In this document: in pieces, positions 9,901 to 18,047 of the stretch
Layout of the letters: every line of letters begins with the position of its first letter
Numbering within the stretch: position 1 is the stretch's first letter
NCBI RefSeq assembly: GCF_900100085.1
Contig: NZ_FNEJ01000032.1
Location: forward strand, 1-43,647
Length of the DNA stretch: 43,647 nucleotides
Direction: 5' to 3'
Source of the DNA: Salipiger marinus
GTDB lineage: Bacteria; Pseudomonadota; Alphaproteobacteria; Rhodobacterales; Rhodobacteraceae
Notes under the pieces: generated by a model
Told to the model about the DNA's origin: nothing
The model's database searches: none
What the model saw: only the letters and a program-made list of their open reading frames with translations
Made by a program: the position numbers and the translations under genes

Positions 9901-11663
9901 ACATCATCCATGCCCATGAGGATGGCGGCTACCTCTCCACCGGGCTGGGCAATGACCGGCTTTATGGCGGCTCGGGCAATGACACGCTTGATGGCGGCGA
10001 AAACGGCGACATCCTGACGGGCGGCGGCGGGCGCGACCAGTTCCTGCGCCAGTTCAACGATTTCACCGACACGATCACCGATTTCGAAACCGGGGCGGGC
10101 GGCGATGTCATGGTGCTGATCGGCACGGGCTATCGCGCCTTCTCCGAGCTGGTCTTCGAGCAGGAGGGCAGTGACACCCTGCTGTGGTATGGCACCACCG
10201 GCCTGACCCGGTTCATGAACACCCGTGTGGAGGATTTTGTCGCGGCGAATTTCCGGCTGGAAAACGACGTGCTGGCCGGCCAGACCTTTTCGCTGCGCGC
10301 CAACGAGATGTTCGGGCTGGGCACCAACCGGCACGATCTCTTCAACATCACCGCCTTCCATCTCGCCGATCCGGCGCTGAAGATCATCGCCGGGGCCGGG
10401 CTCGACACCGTGGCCATCGCGACGCAGTCGCTGACCGGGGATCTCTTTGCGGCGGGCAGCTTCTCGGGGGTCGAGGTCTTTGACGTCTCGGGGGTGCGGT
10501 TCGGCAATTTCAGCATCAGCGCCCAGCTTGCGGCGCAGAGCGACACGCAGCGCCTGACGCTTGCGGTGGGGGATACCGGCAACAAGCTGCTGCTCAACGT
10601 GCTGCCGCTGGGCCGGGGCCGGACCGTGTCCATCGACGGCGCGCGCGAGGTCGAGCTGACGGGGGGCATTTCCCACACGGTCAAATCCACCGACCGGGTC
10701 GGCACGAACATCACCGGCGACGTGCTGAACGACATCCTCTGGGGCGGACGCGCCTCGGATTACCTCAATGGCGGCTCGGGGAATGACACCATCCTCGCCA
10801 CCGGCGGCGATGACACCATCGATGGCGGCGCCGGGGCCGACATCATGAATGGCGGGCCCGGGTCGGACACCTATATCATCGACAATCTCGGCGACCGGGT
10901 CGCGGAAAGCCGCCGCTGGGACGGGGTCGATCACGTGATTTCCTCGGTCGATTTCCTGATGGGGCGCGACCATATCGAAAACCTGACCCTGACCGGCACC
11001 GGCAACACCCGCGGCATCGGCAACGGGCTGGAAAACGTCATCATCGGCAATGACGGCGACAACATCATCGATGGCGGGCCGCGGGCCGACCGTCTGGTCG
11101 GCGGTCTGGGCGATGACACCTATTTTGTCCGCGCCGTCGGCGACACGATCATCGAGCTTGCCGGCGAGGGCACGGACACCGTCAAGGCGCTGTTCAGCTT
11201 CGCCCTGCCCGATCAGGTGGAAAACCTGCACCTGCTGACCTCGGTCGGGATCAACGGCTTCGGCAATGACATGAACAACGTGATCATTGGCAACAATTTC
11301 AACAACCTGATCGACGGGATGGGCGGCAATGACACGCTGTCGGGGCAGGGGGGCGCGGACACGTTCCGCTTCCTCACGGCGCCGGGGCCGGGCAATGTCG
11401 ACCGGATCACCGATTTCACCCCGGGCGAGGACCGCATCATGCTGCTCGGCAGCAATCTGGGCGGCCTGCCGCGCGGCGCGCTTTCGGCGGATGCCTTCGT
11501 GCTGGGAGCCGCCGCACAGGATGCGGAGGACGTGATCCTGTATGATCGCGGCACCGGGCGGCTCTGGGTCGATGTGGACGGGACTGGCGATGCGGCGCCG
11601 GTGCTGTTTGCCGTTCTGGAAGGCCGTCCCGATCTGGGGGCGGATGATTTCATCCTCGTCTGA
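6918..11663 (+). CDS. RTX protein with beta-helix core, candidate secreted polysaccharide-active enzyme
   Basis: This acidic protein of about 1581 residues is built from RTX (GGxGxDxxx) calcium-binding blocks around a central right-handed beta-helix domain. RTX blocks lie near residues 149-230, 468-538, 1008-1041, 1275-1318 and 1371-1485. The central part (about 618-995) starts with a pectate-lyase-like lead-in (ATINLAAGVYSITETLRI, then DISLVGAGEG). The C-terminal end (FTPGEDRIMLLG, ADDFILV) fits type I secretion, so it is probably extracellular. This architecture recalls alginate epimerases and polysaccharide lyases with R-modules, but I see no diagnostic catalytic motif; an adhesin or matrix protein is the alternative. 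The start ATG 6918 follows GAGAGA; frames further upstream lack support. No type I secretion genes are in the window. Confidence 0.85.
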   Translation: MATFSLTTVADLVEGTADDDLIVVPPSNTNLAADDTIIGGAGFDTLRFDRSLALSVSSLNLAGLSGIEEFDLRAAPSVVMSLDDAVLAQAQDATVRLSFGSGSVMLDLRSVTSPDAGTVLLNGTGQVDLFNAGLQRVVVANGVNGSVSGGTGRDLLEGGNGRDQLRGNDGDDVLSGGRGNDTLSGGAGQDRLSGGADNDQMDGGAGHDLISGGVGSTRATGGAGADTYVLSPGEQLTVTDFEATNPYERIDLRAFAGLSFADLGLAQTGPDLLVSLSDGSTITLTGISRAAVSAASFVFAGDDVATMAEALSAPADFSFTEAADRFTGGRGNDIFELSGTFAKLDGVDIFDGGAGIDTLRIWGEDRNIASSRLAGMTSVEVIDLTGATGVSGLSLGPRALEGSETGFLLVRHGASPLLLDTERFASADQVVVEGTGTVTLRDVPGQKVTISDSIAGHVRAGNDPSLIQGGALGDTIEGNEREDTLSGGGGDDVITGGESNDLISGGSGNDRLSGDDGNDTMVSSGGNDMLTGGQGSDAFVIGRAAGTTTLADYERDNVVERVDLTGFSDLTSRADLTFTNQGDNVRVTADGLSLVFLNTQASDLDDGDFLFAGENPLVFNVDPSIAMADLQQLLDGAPPGATINLAAGVYSITETLRISRSDISLVGAGEGQTIFRSDVSPETPGPTLKVEPTDMQIRLGVIPEDIALGSRTVTLPDSHEFAVGDLLYVTQPNDAEWLAETGNTGWEPPVNPEDQVRDGEDYYLREFRSRIVSIENNVATLAEPSPYAFEAGVALLAESTFLSNVNLSHFTIEGIWGNSDPFNFEVTLDAWEGRSTLEMDGVRDSHLQNISIIEPASHAFRFQRIYDVTGDSLTGVGAHNKAGGNGYHFMLYEAFSNDFTNLSSTDARHAVLFTSYSAEHYNNIHLLFSNRDINFHGSPDADNTVVVDVMRQDYPAGSTPQFDAVQGGSFPLHPYWTIEANDVTFRDAITGERNDIIHAHEDGGYLSTGLGNDRLYGGSGNDTLDGGENGDILTGGGGRDQFLRQFNDFTDTITDFETGAGGDVMVLIGTGYRAFSELVFEQEGSDTLLWYGTTGLTRFMNTRVEDFVAANFRLENDVLAGQTFSLRANEMFGLGTNRHDLFNITAFHLADPALKIIAGAGLDTVAIATQSLTGDLFAAGSFSGVEVFDVSGVRFGNFSISAQLAAQSDTQRLTLAVGDTGNKLLLNVLPLGRGRTVSIDGAREVELTGGISHTVKSTDRVGTNITGDVLNDILWGGRASDYLNGGSGNDTILATGGDDTIDGGAGADIMNGGPGSDTYIIDNLGDRVAESRRWDGVDHVISSVDFLMGRDHIENLTLTGTGNTRGIGNGLENVIIGNDGDNIIDGGPRADRLVGGLGDDTYFVRAVGDTIIELAGEGTDTVKALFSFALPDQVENLHLLTSVGINGFGNDMNNVIIGNNFNNLIDGMGGNDTLSGQGGADTFRFLTAPGPGNVDRITDFTPGEDRIMLLGSNLGGLPRGALSADAFVLGAAAQDAEDVILYDRGTGRLWVDVDGTGDAAPVLFAVLEGRPDLGADDFILV
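7363..7606 (+). repeat. RTX nonapeptide repeat block 1
   Basis: This stretch encodes consecutive GGxGxDxxL units (GGNGRDQLR, GNDGDDVLS, GGRGNDTLS, GGAGQDRLS and so on). In this family such units wind into a calcium-binding parallel beta-roll after secretion. It is the longest of the five blocks in the gene. Confidence 0.85.
8320..8530 (+). repeat. RTX nonapeptide repeat block 2
   Basis: About seven GGxGxDxxx-type units directly precede the beta-helix domain. They read GGALGDTIE, GNEREDTLS, GGGGDDVIT, GGESNDLIS, GGSGNDRLS and GDDGNDTMV, then a degenerate unit. Some units have lost the second glycine. Confidence 0.8.
11030..11370 (+). repeat. C-terminal RTX repeat blocks
   Basis: Two short RTX units (IIGNDGDNIIDGG and IIGNNFNNLIDGM) are each followed by the spacer common in this family (DTYFVRAVGDTIIELAGEG and similar). 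They lead into the terminal domain thought to carry the type I secretion signal. Confidence 0.75.
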
Positions 11664-11756
11664 TCCGCGTCAGGGGGCGCGTTCTTGAACTGCAGGGGCA
11701 GATGGGCTAGCACAAACTGAACGATGTTGTTCGTCTTGTCAGAGTGAGCTGGTGCC

Positions 11757-12836
11757 ATGAACCCTTACAGTTCCCTTGAAGAACGCGCCTTCTGGTCCCC
11801 CGCCATCGCCAAGCGCAACATGTTCGACATCAACGATCTGTGGCGGCCTGCCTTCAAGATCGACGGCAAGTCGATGATCGTCACCTTCGGATCCTGCTTC
11901 GCGCAGCATTTCAGCCGGGCCCTCGTGGCCCGCAACTTTTCGTGGTTCGATGCCGAACCGGCGCCGATGGGCCTGTCGGAGGACGATGCCAAGCGGTTCA
12001 ACTACGGCATCTTTTCCGCCCGCACCGGCAATATCTACACCACCTCGCTGCTGCTGCAGTGGACCGAATGGGCGGTGGGCGAAAAGCCCGTGCCCGACGA
12101 AGTCTGGGAGAAAGACGGGCGGTTTTACGATCCGTTCCGTCCGCGCATCGAACCCAACGGCTTTGCCAGCCGCGAGGAGGTGATCGAGTCCCGCCTGCTC
12201 TGCGTCGAGGCCTTCCGCCGCGCTATCACCACGGCGGACACCTTCGTGTTCACGCTGGGCCTGACCGAAAGCTGGTGGAACGAGGAGACGGGGTATGAAT
12301 ACCCGATCTGCCCCGCCGCCATCGACGACAGCTTCGGCCGTCCCTCCGACGTCTTTATCAATCAGGGCTATGCCCAGATCAGCGCCAGCCTGCGCCGCGC
12401 CATCGGGCTGATGCGCCATCTGCGCCGCGGCCTGCGGTTTCTGCTGACCGTGTCGCCGGTGCCGCTGACCGCGACCAATTCCGGCAACCATGTGCTGGTG
12501 GCGACGATGGAGTCGAAATCGCGCCTGCGCGCTGTGGCGGGCGAGGTGGCGGGCAGCGTGCCGCGCTGCGACTACTTCCCCTCGTATGAGATCATCAACT
12601 CCCCGCCCTTTCAGGGAGTGTTCTTCGAGGCCAACCGCCGCAACGTGAACCACAATGGCGTCGATTTTGTGATGCGGACCTTTTTCGAGGGGCTGAGCCG
12701 CGCCCGTCAGGCCGATCCGGCCCAGCCCGCCACGCCGCGCCCCGCCCGCGCCGCACAGCCCGCCAAATCCTCTGCCGATCTCGTCTGCGAGGAAGAGATG
12801 CTGGCCGCCTTCGGACCCGTCGGCGGCAAGTCATAA
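11757..12836 (+). CDS. GSCFA-domain protein (glycan-associated)
   Basis: This 359-residue protein contains the eponymous motif of the GSCFA family at residues 45-49 (VTFGSCFAQHF). Further family-like blocks are FTLGLTESWWN, LTVSPVPLTAT and the C-terminal NRRNVNHNGVDF. The fold is SGNH-hydrolase-like, with the Ser of GSC as a candidate nucleophile and the late His as partner. Family members often sit in polysaccharide loci, but their reaction is poorly established. No signal peptide is seen. The last 40 residues are Ala/Pro-rich and probably disordered. It begins 93 bases after the RTX gene and lies 19 bases ahead of a small SGNH gene, so the two are probably co-transcribed. Confidence 0.85.
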   Translation: MNPYSSLEERAFWSPAIAKRNMFDINDLWRPAFKIDGKSMIVTFGSCFAQHFSRALVARNFSWFDAEPAPMGLSEDDAKRFNYGIFSARTGNIYTTSLLLQWTEWAVGEKPVPDEVWEKDGRFYDPFRPRIEPNGFASREEVIESRLLCVEAFRRAITTADTFVFTLGLTESWWNEETGYEYPICPAAIDDSFGRPSDVFINQGYAQISASLRRAIGLMRHLRRGLRFLLTVSPVPLTATNSGNHVLVATMESKSRLRAVAGEVAGSVPRCDYFPSYEIINSPPFQGVFFEANRRNVNHNGVDFVMRTFFEGLSRARQADPAQPATPRPARAAQPAKSSADLVCEEEMLAAFGPVGGKS

Positions 12837-12855
12837 TCATCACCCGAGGACATCG

Positions 12856-13551
12856 ATGCGCCTAGCCATCCTTGGCAATAGCCATACGGCCTGCCTGCTG
12901 CACGCGCTCAACGCGCGCCCTGACCTTGGCCGGGGGCTGGACATCACCTTCTACGCCGCGATCGGCCGCAACATGAACGATTTTGCGGTGGCGGAGGGCT
13001 GTCTGGTGCCGCAGACCGAACTGCTGCGCACCAGCCTGCAGACCACCTCCGGCGGGGCGGACCGCATCGACCCTGCGCGGCATGACGCGGTGCTGACCAT
13101 CGGGCTCAATTACAACCTGCCCCCGGTCAGCACCCGCCTGTCGCACGCGGTGCAGCAGGCGGTGCTGCGCAATCTGGTCCGCAGCAGCGTGGCGTGGAAA
13201 CTGGCGGGCCTGCTGCGTCAGGTGTCGGACATCCCGGTCCATGTCGCCCACACGCCGCTGCGCGCCAGCGACATCACCACGCATAACGAGCATGTCGTCA
13301 CGCAGGTGCTGCCCTATGACCGTGTGCTGGAAGAGACGCAGGCGCATTGGTCCGAACTGGACGTGCGGGGGCTGCGCCAGCCCGATCACACCCGCTATCG
13401 CGATGTCCTGACCCGGCGGAACTACAGCCGTGGCTCGCGCGGTCTGCGCGGCGCCGGGCTGCTGCATGACAGCGGCGACCGCAGCCATATGAACGAAGAG
13501 TTCGGCGCGGACCTGCTCCTGAGCGCCCGCGCCGCCATGGGACTCGGCTAG
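12856..13551 (+). CDS. Small SGNH-hydrolase-like protein
   Basis: This 231-residue protein opens with ILGNSHT, an SGNH block-I variant with Asn in place of the usual Asp and Ser at residue 9. It ends with DRSHMN (Asp208, His211), a proper DxxH catalytic pair. A family-typical central Asn lies in GLNYNLPP. It may be an esterase or acyltransferase acting on the sugar product of the locus; substrate and direction are unknown. GAGGA precedes the ATG. It follows the GSCFA gene by 19 bases, which suggests the two proteins act as a pair. No signal peptide or membrane helix is visible. Confidence 0.75.
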   Translation: MRLAILGNSHTACLLHALNARPDLGRGLDITFYAAIGRNMNDFAVAEGCLVPQTELLRTSLQTTSGGADRIDPARHDAVLTIGLNYNLPPVSTRLSHAVQQAVLRNLVRSSVAWKLAGLLRQVSDIPVHVAHTPLRASDITTHNEHVVTQVLPYDRVLEETQAHWSELDVRGLRQPDHTRYRDVLTRRNYSRGSRGLRGAGLLHDSGDRSHMNEEFGADLLLSARAAMGLG

Positions 13552-13582
13552 GGGTCGGCTGCCCTGCATGACGCGACCATCC

Positions 13583-13607
13583 CCCGGGGCCCCATGCCCC
13601 GGGTTTT
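13583..13607 (+). terminator. Rho-independent terminator
   Basis: CCCGGGGC (13583-13590) pairs with GCCCCGGG (13596-13603) over a five-base loop, followed by TTTT. It lies 31 bases after the small SGNH gene and closes the GSCFA-SGNH unit. The rest of 13552-13814 is AT-richer than its surroundings and holds no gene, presumably only the promoter of the next gene. Confidence 0.8.
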
Positions 13608-13814
13608 CATGCCGGCAAACACCCTCCAGATATGCTGACCGGTACTAAACTTTCCTTCAAATGCGTTCAGAGGCCAGATTTTGTTGCGCGCGGGCTCTAT
13701 TTTCTGCTGGATACGCTTCGGGGTCATAACAGTTTTCGCAACTGATCTGAGGCATACGTTGACATGAATCTTTGATCAGTTCTGATGCTTGAGGCGCTTT
13801 GATGGAGATCAGGA

Positions 13815-15773
13815 ATGCTCAGCAAGAATATGAAAAACGCTCTTTCTTTGTTTGAGGGGTTGAAAGCACCGGAGTCGGATCTTGAGAAATTATTGGTACC
13901 TCTTTTTAAGGAACAGGCCTCTTGGCACGATCTGAAAGGCTTCCTGGAACATCCGACAGAGGATCCAGGACGTTTTCTGCAGGAAATTTTTGGGCTTACC
14001 TGCCTGCCTGAAATTGCACCAGGAAGCCCAGAGGGGCGTGGTAGTGTAACGGTGGATTTACCACCGCATCCAGTTCAGGCACTGGAATTTCCTCTCGATT
14101 GGCAGCACAAGTATCTTCCCGAGCGGCACTGGTATCGCCGCTTCCATGACCTGTCTTGGATCGCAAGAACTTTGCAGCTTCAGGGGTACAGAACAACGGA
14201 TGCGGCGGTTTATGATTATTGCCGCTATTTTCTTGACCCCGCTGGCATACAGATCATAGGGTGGGACGAGCATGTGCTTGCCGTGCGCGTGCGGGTACTG
14301 GCACAGTACCTGATTCAGCGCTGCAGAATGGTCGAGCCTCTGCCCGAAGGGCTGGCATTTGAGGCTATTCGAGCTCTGCTGATCCATTTGTTCGTTCTGG
14401 CGGACAAGCGGTTCTACGCGCCCCGGCACAATCATGGCCTAATGCAGGACATTGCGCTCGCCAAGGCGTCATCGCTTGTTCCAGGCCTGTCCCAGGCCGC
14501 GATGCTTAATCAGATCGCTCAGGACCGGTTTTTGAGTAAACAGGTCCAACAATCCGTTGATCGGGAACATGTCCATAAGGAAAATAGTCCCGGATATCAC
14601 TTTTTTTTTATGAAACTGCTCAATAGGTCCAGCCTAGATCCTGATCTTGGGAAGGGGTTGCGGGAAAACCTATGTCAGGAAAAACTCAATCTGATGAAAT
14701 CTCTTCTGTTTTTCATCCAGCCGGATCTCAAGCTAGCAGCTTTTGGAGATACTAAAAGATTTGATGTCATCGCGGAAATGAAAGATGGAGCTTTTCGCAA
14801 GTGGCGAAAAAAGGATCCTGAATTTAAGGCTATCTGCCAGATTTTGGCGAACACTGCGCGACATCCGGATGAGACCTGCGAGACGGACCGCGTTTTTAGG
14901 TCGGCAGGCTATGCCTGTTTCCGCACGGACTGGCGGTTTGGCGAAGCGGCGAGCCAGCCCGACGGCCCTACCTGTATTTTTGTAAAGAGCGGATTTCATA
15001 CCCGGATCCACAAGCATCAGGACGATGGCAGTTTCCAGCTTTTTGGTCTGGGACAGGAATTGTTGGTCGATGCGGGAAGCTATGCAAATGACCGTAATAT
15101 TGCAGCTTCGGCAGAAGGGGTTGCGGCTAGCTCTCACAATCTTCTGCGCTTTGAGAACGAAGGCCGCCTGCGCGAGACGCTGCGCGCCCGCATTCTGCCC
15201 GGCTGGCAGATTTCCGACGAGGCGAGCTATGTGGTCTGCGATCATGAGGCGGATGAAGGAACAAGGCGGCCAAATGTCCGCAGGTTGCTGCTTTTCCTCA
15301 AGCCTTTTGACCTGCTGGTGGTCGATCTGTTCGAGGCAGTCGAGACGGGACAGACATGCGTGTCGCAGCTTGTGGTCCATCCGGCTCTATCTCAGGTCGA
15401 AGATGAGGCACCTGGGCTAGGCATCTCTCTGCGTAGGCAGGACCGACGCGGAATTTTCATCCGTCCCAATCAGGTCCAGAACACCCACTCCCTTCAGCCA
15501 TCTTCAGAGATAATGCGCTGGCGTAGCCTCGGCTATTCTCCGGCAAAATGGGAAGTGGTTGAAACCAAGGCGCTGGATTTTGCCCATACCGCCCGGCAGG
15601 GGATGAATGCGCTGGCCTATCAGGTCCGGATCCTGCCCGATCCGGATCAGGATGTCAGCCAGATCCCGGCCTTCGGGCTGTCCTATGACGAGGGGCATCT
15701 GACCGTGCAGGGCCCGTCCTATGCCGCGCGGATCCCGATTTTTGCCAGACCGGAAAAGCCCGCCAAAGGCTGA
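13815..15773 (+). CDS. Heparinase II/III-family polysaccharide lyase
   Basis: This 652-residue protein matches the heparinase II/III-like family. It has an alpha-helical first half containing the conserved NHGLMQD (about residue 206). The C-terminal beta domain begins with HTRIHKHQDDGSFQLFGLG (about 395-415), whose His and Asp residues fit the family metal or substrate site, followed by LLVDAGSYAN. The family cleaves uronic-acid-containing glycans by beta-elimination, which fits the UDP-glucuronate 4-epimerase in this locus. No clear signal peptide is seen, so it may be cytosolic or exported by another route. The first two thirds of the gene are AT-richer than the last third, which looks like its neighbours. 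GGAGATCAGGA precedes the start. Confidence 0.85.
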   Translation: MLSKNMKNALSLFEGLKAPESDLEKLLVPLFKEQASWHDLKGFLEHPTEDPGRFLQEIFGLTCLPEIAPGSPEGRGSVTVDLPPHPVQALEFPLDWQHKYLPERHWYRRFHDLSWIARTLQLQGYRTTDAAVYDYCRYFLDPAGIQIIGWDEHVLAVRVRVLAQYLIQRCRMVEPLPEGLAFEAIRALLIHLFVLADKRFYAPRHNHGLMQDIALAKASSLVPGLSQAAMLNQIAQDRFLSKQVQQSVDREHVHKENSPGYHFFFMKLLNRSSLDPDLGKGLRENLCQEKLNLMKSLLFFIQPDLKLAAFGDTKRFDVIAEMKDGAFRKWRKKDPEFKAICQILANTARHPDETCETDRVFRSAGYACFRTDWRFGEAASQPDGPTCIFVKSGFHTRIHKHQDDGSFQLFGLGQELLVDAGSYANDRNIAASAEGVAASSHNLLRFENEGRLRETLRARILPGWQISDEASYVVCDHEADEGTRRPNVRRLLLFLKPFDLLVVDLFEAVETGQTCVSQLVVHPALSQVEDEAPGLGISLRRQDRRGIFIRPNQVQNTHSLQPSSEIMRWRSLGYSPAKWEVVETKALDFAHTARQGMNALAYQVRILPDPDQDVSQIPAFGLSYDEGHLTVQGPSYAARIPIFARPEKPAKG

Positions 15774-15790
15774 TCCGGCCTTCCACAGGG

Positions 15791-15820
15791 CGGGGCTGCC
15801 CCCTTTGCGGGCAGTCCCCG
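15791..15820. terminator. Hairpin between convergent genes
   Basis: CGGGGCTGCCC at 15791-15801 pairs with GGGCAGTCCCCG at 15809-15820 with one bulged base. It fills most of the 59-base gap between the plus-strand lyase and the minus-strand GSCFA gene, so it probably terminates both. There is no clear U-tract. Confidence 0.6.
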
Positions 15821-15832
15821 AGCCGGGTCAGA

Positions 15833-16978
15833 TCACGTGTCGCCGAGGCGGGCCTTTTTCAGCTCGCCCTGCAGCTTGATGACCATGTTCTTGTATTTGT
15901 TCACTTCCTGATTGAGCCGGGCGATCAGCGCGGTTTCGTCCCCGGCCATCTCGGACCATTTCTGGAAGGTCGGATCGCTGTCGAGCGCGCTCAGGGCGTC
16001 GGAGAAATCCTGCGGCGCCTCCTCGGTGACGCCGTAGCGGTTGAGGAAGGTCTCGATGATGCGGCCCACGATCACGTCGCTGACATGGCGCCGGTCGCGC
16101 TGCCAGCAGAGATTGGGGTCGGAATGCATCACCGCCTCGTAGCTGGGGAAGTAATCCAGCCCCTCGATGCGGTCGGACAGCCGGTGCGCGGCCACGCGCA
16201 GGGTGGATTTGGCCATGGTATTGGCCACGATCACGTCCATGTCGGTGAAGGTCCGGCCCAGGGGCACCGGCGACACGGTCAGCACGATCTTCTGGCCGCG
16301 CTTGCCATGGCGGCGCAGCAGCGCCACGCTGTCGGCCACCGCCGCCTCGCAGCGTTCAAGGCTCAGCACCTCGAAGCCGAACCGCTTGCCCTCGCGTGCG
16401 AGCAGGGTGGGGGCGGGGGTCTCGTTGAGCGCGAGCCCGGTCTCGCGGTCGATCCACGATTCCACCAGCCCCAGCGTCAGCACCACCACATCGGCCTCGA
16501 ATGCCTGCGCGAAATAGCGCCCCACCTCGGCGCGGCGCGCCATCAGTTCGGCCACGCTGCCGCGCCCGGCCTTGCCGGACAGATAGGGGTCATAGACCTC
16601 GCCGCCGCCCACCGGCAGCAGGGCTGTCTCGGGATAGTCCGCCTCTCCTGCGGCCCATTGCAGCTCCTGCAGGATCGAGACGGGGGTGTATTTGTTGAAC
16701 ACGCCGCCCTCGCGCGCCGAGGCATTGCCCAGATCGCGCACCGCGATGTTGCGGCTGGTGACGCGGGCGCCCGCCAGTTCCAGCCGTTCCTCGACATTGC
16801 GGGCAAAGCAGGATCCGATGGCGAAGAAAGTGTCCCCGGGCTTCGCGCGGAAGCTCTGGCGCCCCATGGGCACCACCATGCGCGCGGCCATCCGTTCGGC
16901 GGCGCCGCCTTCGGCCCCGTTCCAGCGGTCATGGGCGTTGTTGCGGCCAGCCTTCAGCACGTCCTTGGCAGAAATCAT
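15833..16978 (-). CDS. Second GSCFA-domain protein with C-terminal coiled coil
   Basis: This 381-residue protein has FFAIGSCFARNV (GSCFA at residues 55-59), VLTLGLVESWID, LTVSPVPLGRTF and the late DRRHVSD, matching the family blocks seen in the other GSCFA protein at 11757-12836. It differs in its tail: the last 35 residues (from about EMAGDETALIARLN to the Lys-rich end) look like a coiled coil, perhaps for oligomerisation. I chose the ATG at 16978 because AAGGAA lies about 8 bases upstream; the longer frame adds a leader antisense to the intergenic region. It is divergent from the sulfotransferase operon and convergent with the lyase. It probably modifies or handles the same glycan, but its reaction is unproven. 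Confidence 0.85.
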   Translation of the reverse strand: MISAKDVLKAGRNNAHDRWNGAEGGAAERMAARMVVPMGRQSFRAKPGDTFFAIGSCFARNVEERLELAGARVTSRNIAVRDLGNASAREGGVFNKYTPVSILQELQWAAGEADYPETALLPVGGGEVYDPYLSGKAGRGSVAELMARRAEVGRYFAQAFEADVVVLTLGLVESWIDRETGLALNETPAPTLLAREGKRFGFEVLSLERCEAAVADSVALLRRHGKRGQKIVLTVSPVPLGRTFTDMDVIVANTMAKSTLRVAAHRLSDRIEGLDYFPSYEAVMHSDPNLCWQRDRRHVSDVIVGRIIETFLNRYGVTEEAPQDFSDALSALDSDPTFQKWSEMAGDETALIARLNQEVNKYKNMVIKLQGELKKARLGDT

Positions 16979-17214
16979 AAAAACATTCCTTGTTCCGTCG
17001 GGAAGAGAGATCCCGCAGGCGGGGCAGACCCTTTTCAGGAAACGGAGTTTTTCACAACGGCGCAAGGGTCAAAACCCCGCGATCCGGCGCCGCTCCGCCG
17101 CCCGGCGGTTGCCTGCCGGGGGGCATGCAAAGAGGTTGCGCCGTCAGCCGCTCTGCGGCACATATCCGCGAATACCTGACATCCGCCCTGCGGCGGCCTA
17201 GGCACTGGAAATTC

Positions 17215-18009
17215 ATGACTGACGGCAAGTCCTTTCTGATCGTGACCGGCGTGGCCCGCAGCGGCACCACCGCGCTGGCCGAACTTCTCAACGCGCATCC
17301 CCGGATTTGCCTTGGCATCGAACGGTTCAAGTTCCGCTATCTGCTGGAGCATGACTATTCTCCCGAGTTCTTCACCCGCGAGCGGTTCTTCGACTTCCGC
17401 AAGGAGGACACGAACCTGCGCCCGGAGGTCCGCCCGGCCTGGCAGCCCACCTATGACGCGATCGCCGCGAAATGGGACGAGGCCGAGGTCATCGGCGACA
17501 AGGTGCCCGATCTGATGCCGGTGCTGGCAGAGTTCATGGCGGCGAACCCGGATTACAAATACATCTGCATCCTGCGCAACCTCAAGGATGTGGGCCTGTC
17601 GTGGCAGGCGCGGGCCGACCGGCCGCGCGACAGCTGGCCGCAGGGCAAGGGCTTTGGTCCGGCCTGCGAAAGCTGGGCCGAGCAGCACGAGATCCTGCAC
17701 GGCATGGTCCGCGACCGCGCCCTGCGCGAACGGCTGTTCCTGCTGGATTACGACCAGATGTATGCGGATCCGGCGCTGACCGAGGCGGCGCTGCTGGGGT
17801 TTCTGGGCGTGGCGCGTGATCCGGCGTTCCGGGCGATGCTCGACGGTCATGCGGAGTTTGTCCGCACCAAGAAGGCGCGCAAGGTGCCGGAACAGTTTGC
17901 CGAACTCTACCGGGCGGTCGACATGGGGCCGATCCGGGGCATGCGCAAGATAGCCCGAGAGCAGATGTCGCTCTGGGCAGACAGGTTCTACAAGACGGAA
18001 GGCGGCTGA
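17215..18009 (+). CDS. Sulfotransferase-family protein
   Basis: This 264-residue protein has the PAPS-binding P-loop near its N terminus (GVARSGTTALAELLNAHP, residues 12-29). It also has a 3'-phosphate-binding segment, CILRNLKDVGLSW (Arg121, Ser129). Both are hallmarks of sulfotransferases that move sulfate from PAPS to a sugar hydroxyl or other acceptor. Placed directly before two glycosyltransferases, it most likely sulfates a carbohydrate. The start at 17215 is chosen from the family's usual short N terminus; the ribosome site is weak, and the frame is open further upstream. It is the first gene of a plus-strand operon, with 38 bases to the next gene. Confidence 0.8.
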   Translation: MTDGKSFLIVTGVARSGTTALAELLNAHPRICLGIERFKFRYLLEHDYSPEFFTRERFFDFRKEDTNLRPEVRPAWQPTYDAIAAKWDEAEVIGDKVPDLMPVLAEFMAANPDYKYICILRNLKDVGLSWQARADRPRDSWPQGKGFGPACESWAEQHEILHGMVRDRALRERLFLLDYDQMYADPALTEAALLGFLGVARDPAFRAMLDGHAEFVRTKKARKVPEQFAELYRAVDMGPIRGMRKIAREQMSLWADRFYKTEGG

Positions 18010-18047
18010 TCCGGCTGCCTCCATGTGTTTTTGAAGGTCGGCGCTGA

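Noticed and set aside
6894-11231. Minus-strand frame of 1445 residues opposite the RTX gene
   Set aside because: It mirrors the repetitive RTX codons and has no recognisable motif; the plus strand encodes unmistakable RTX repeats.
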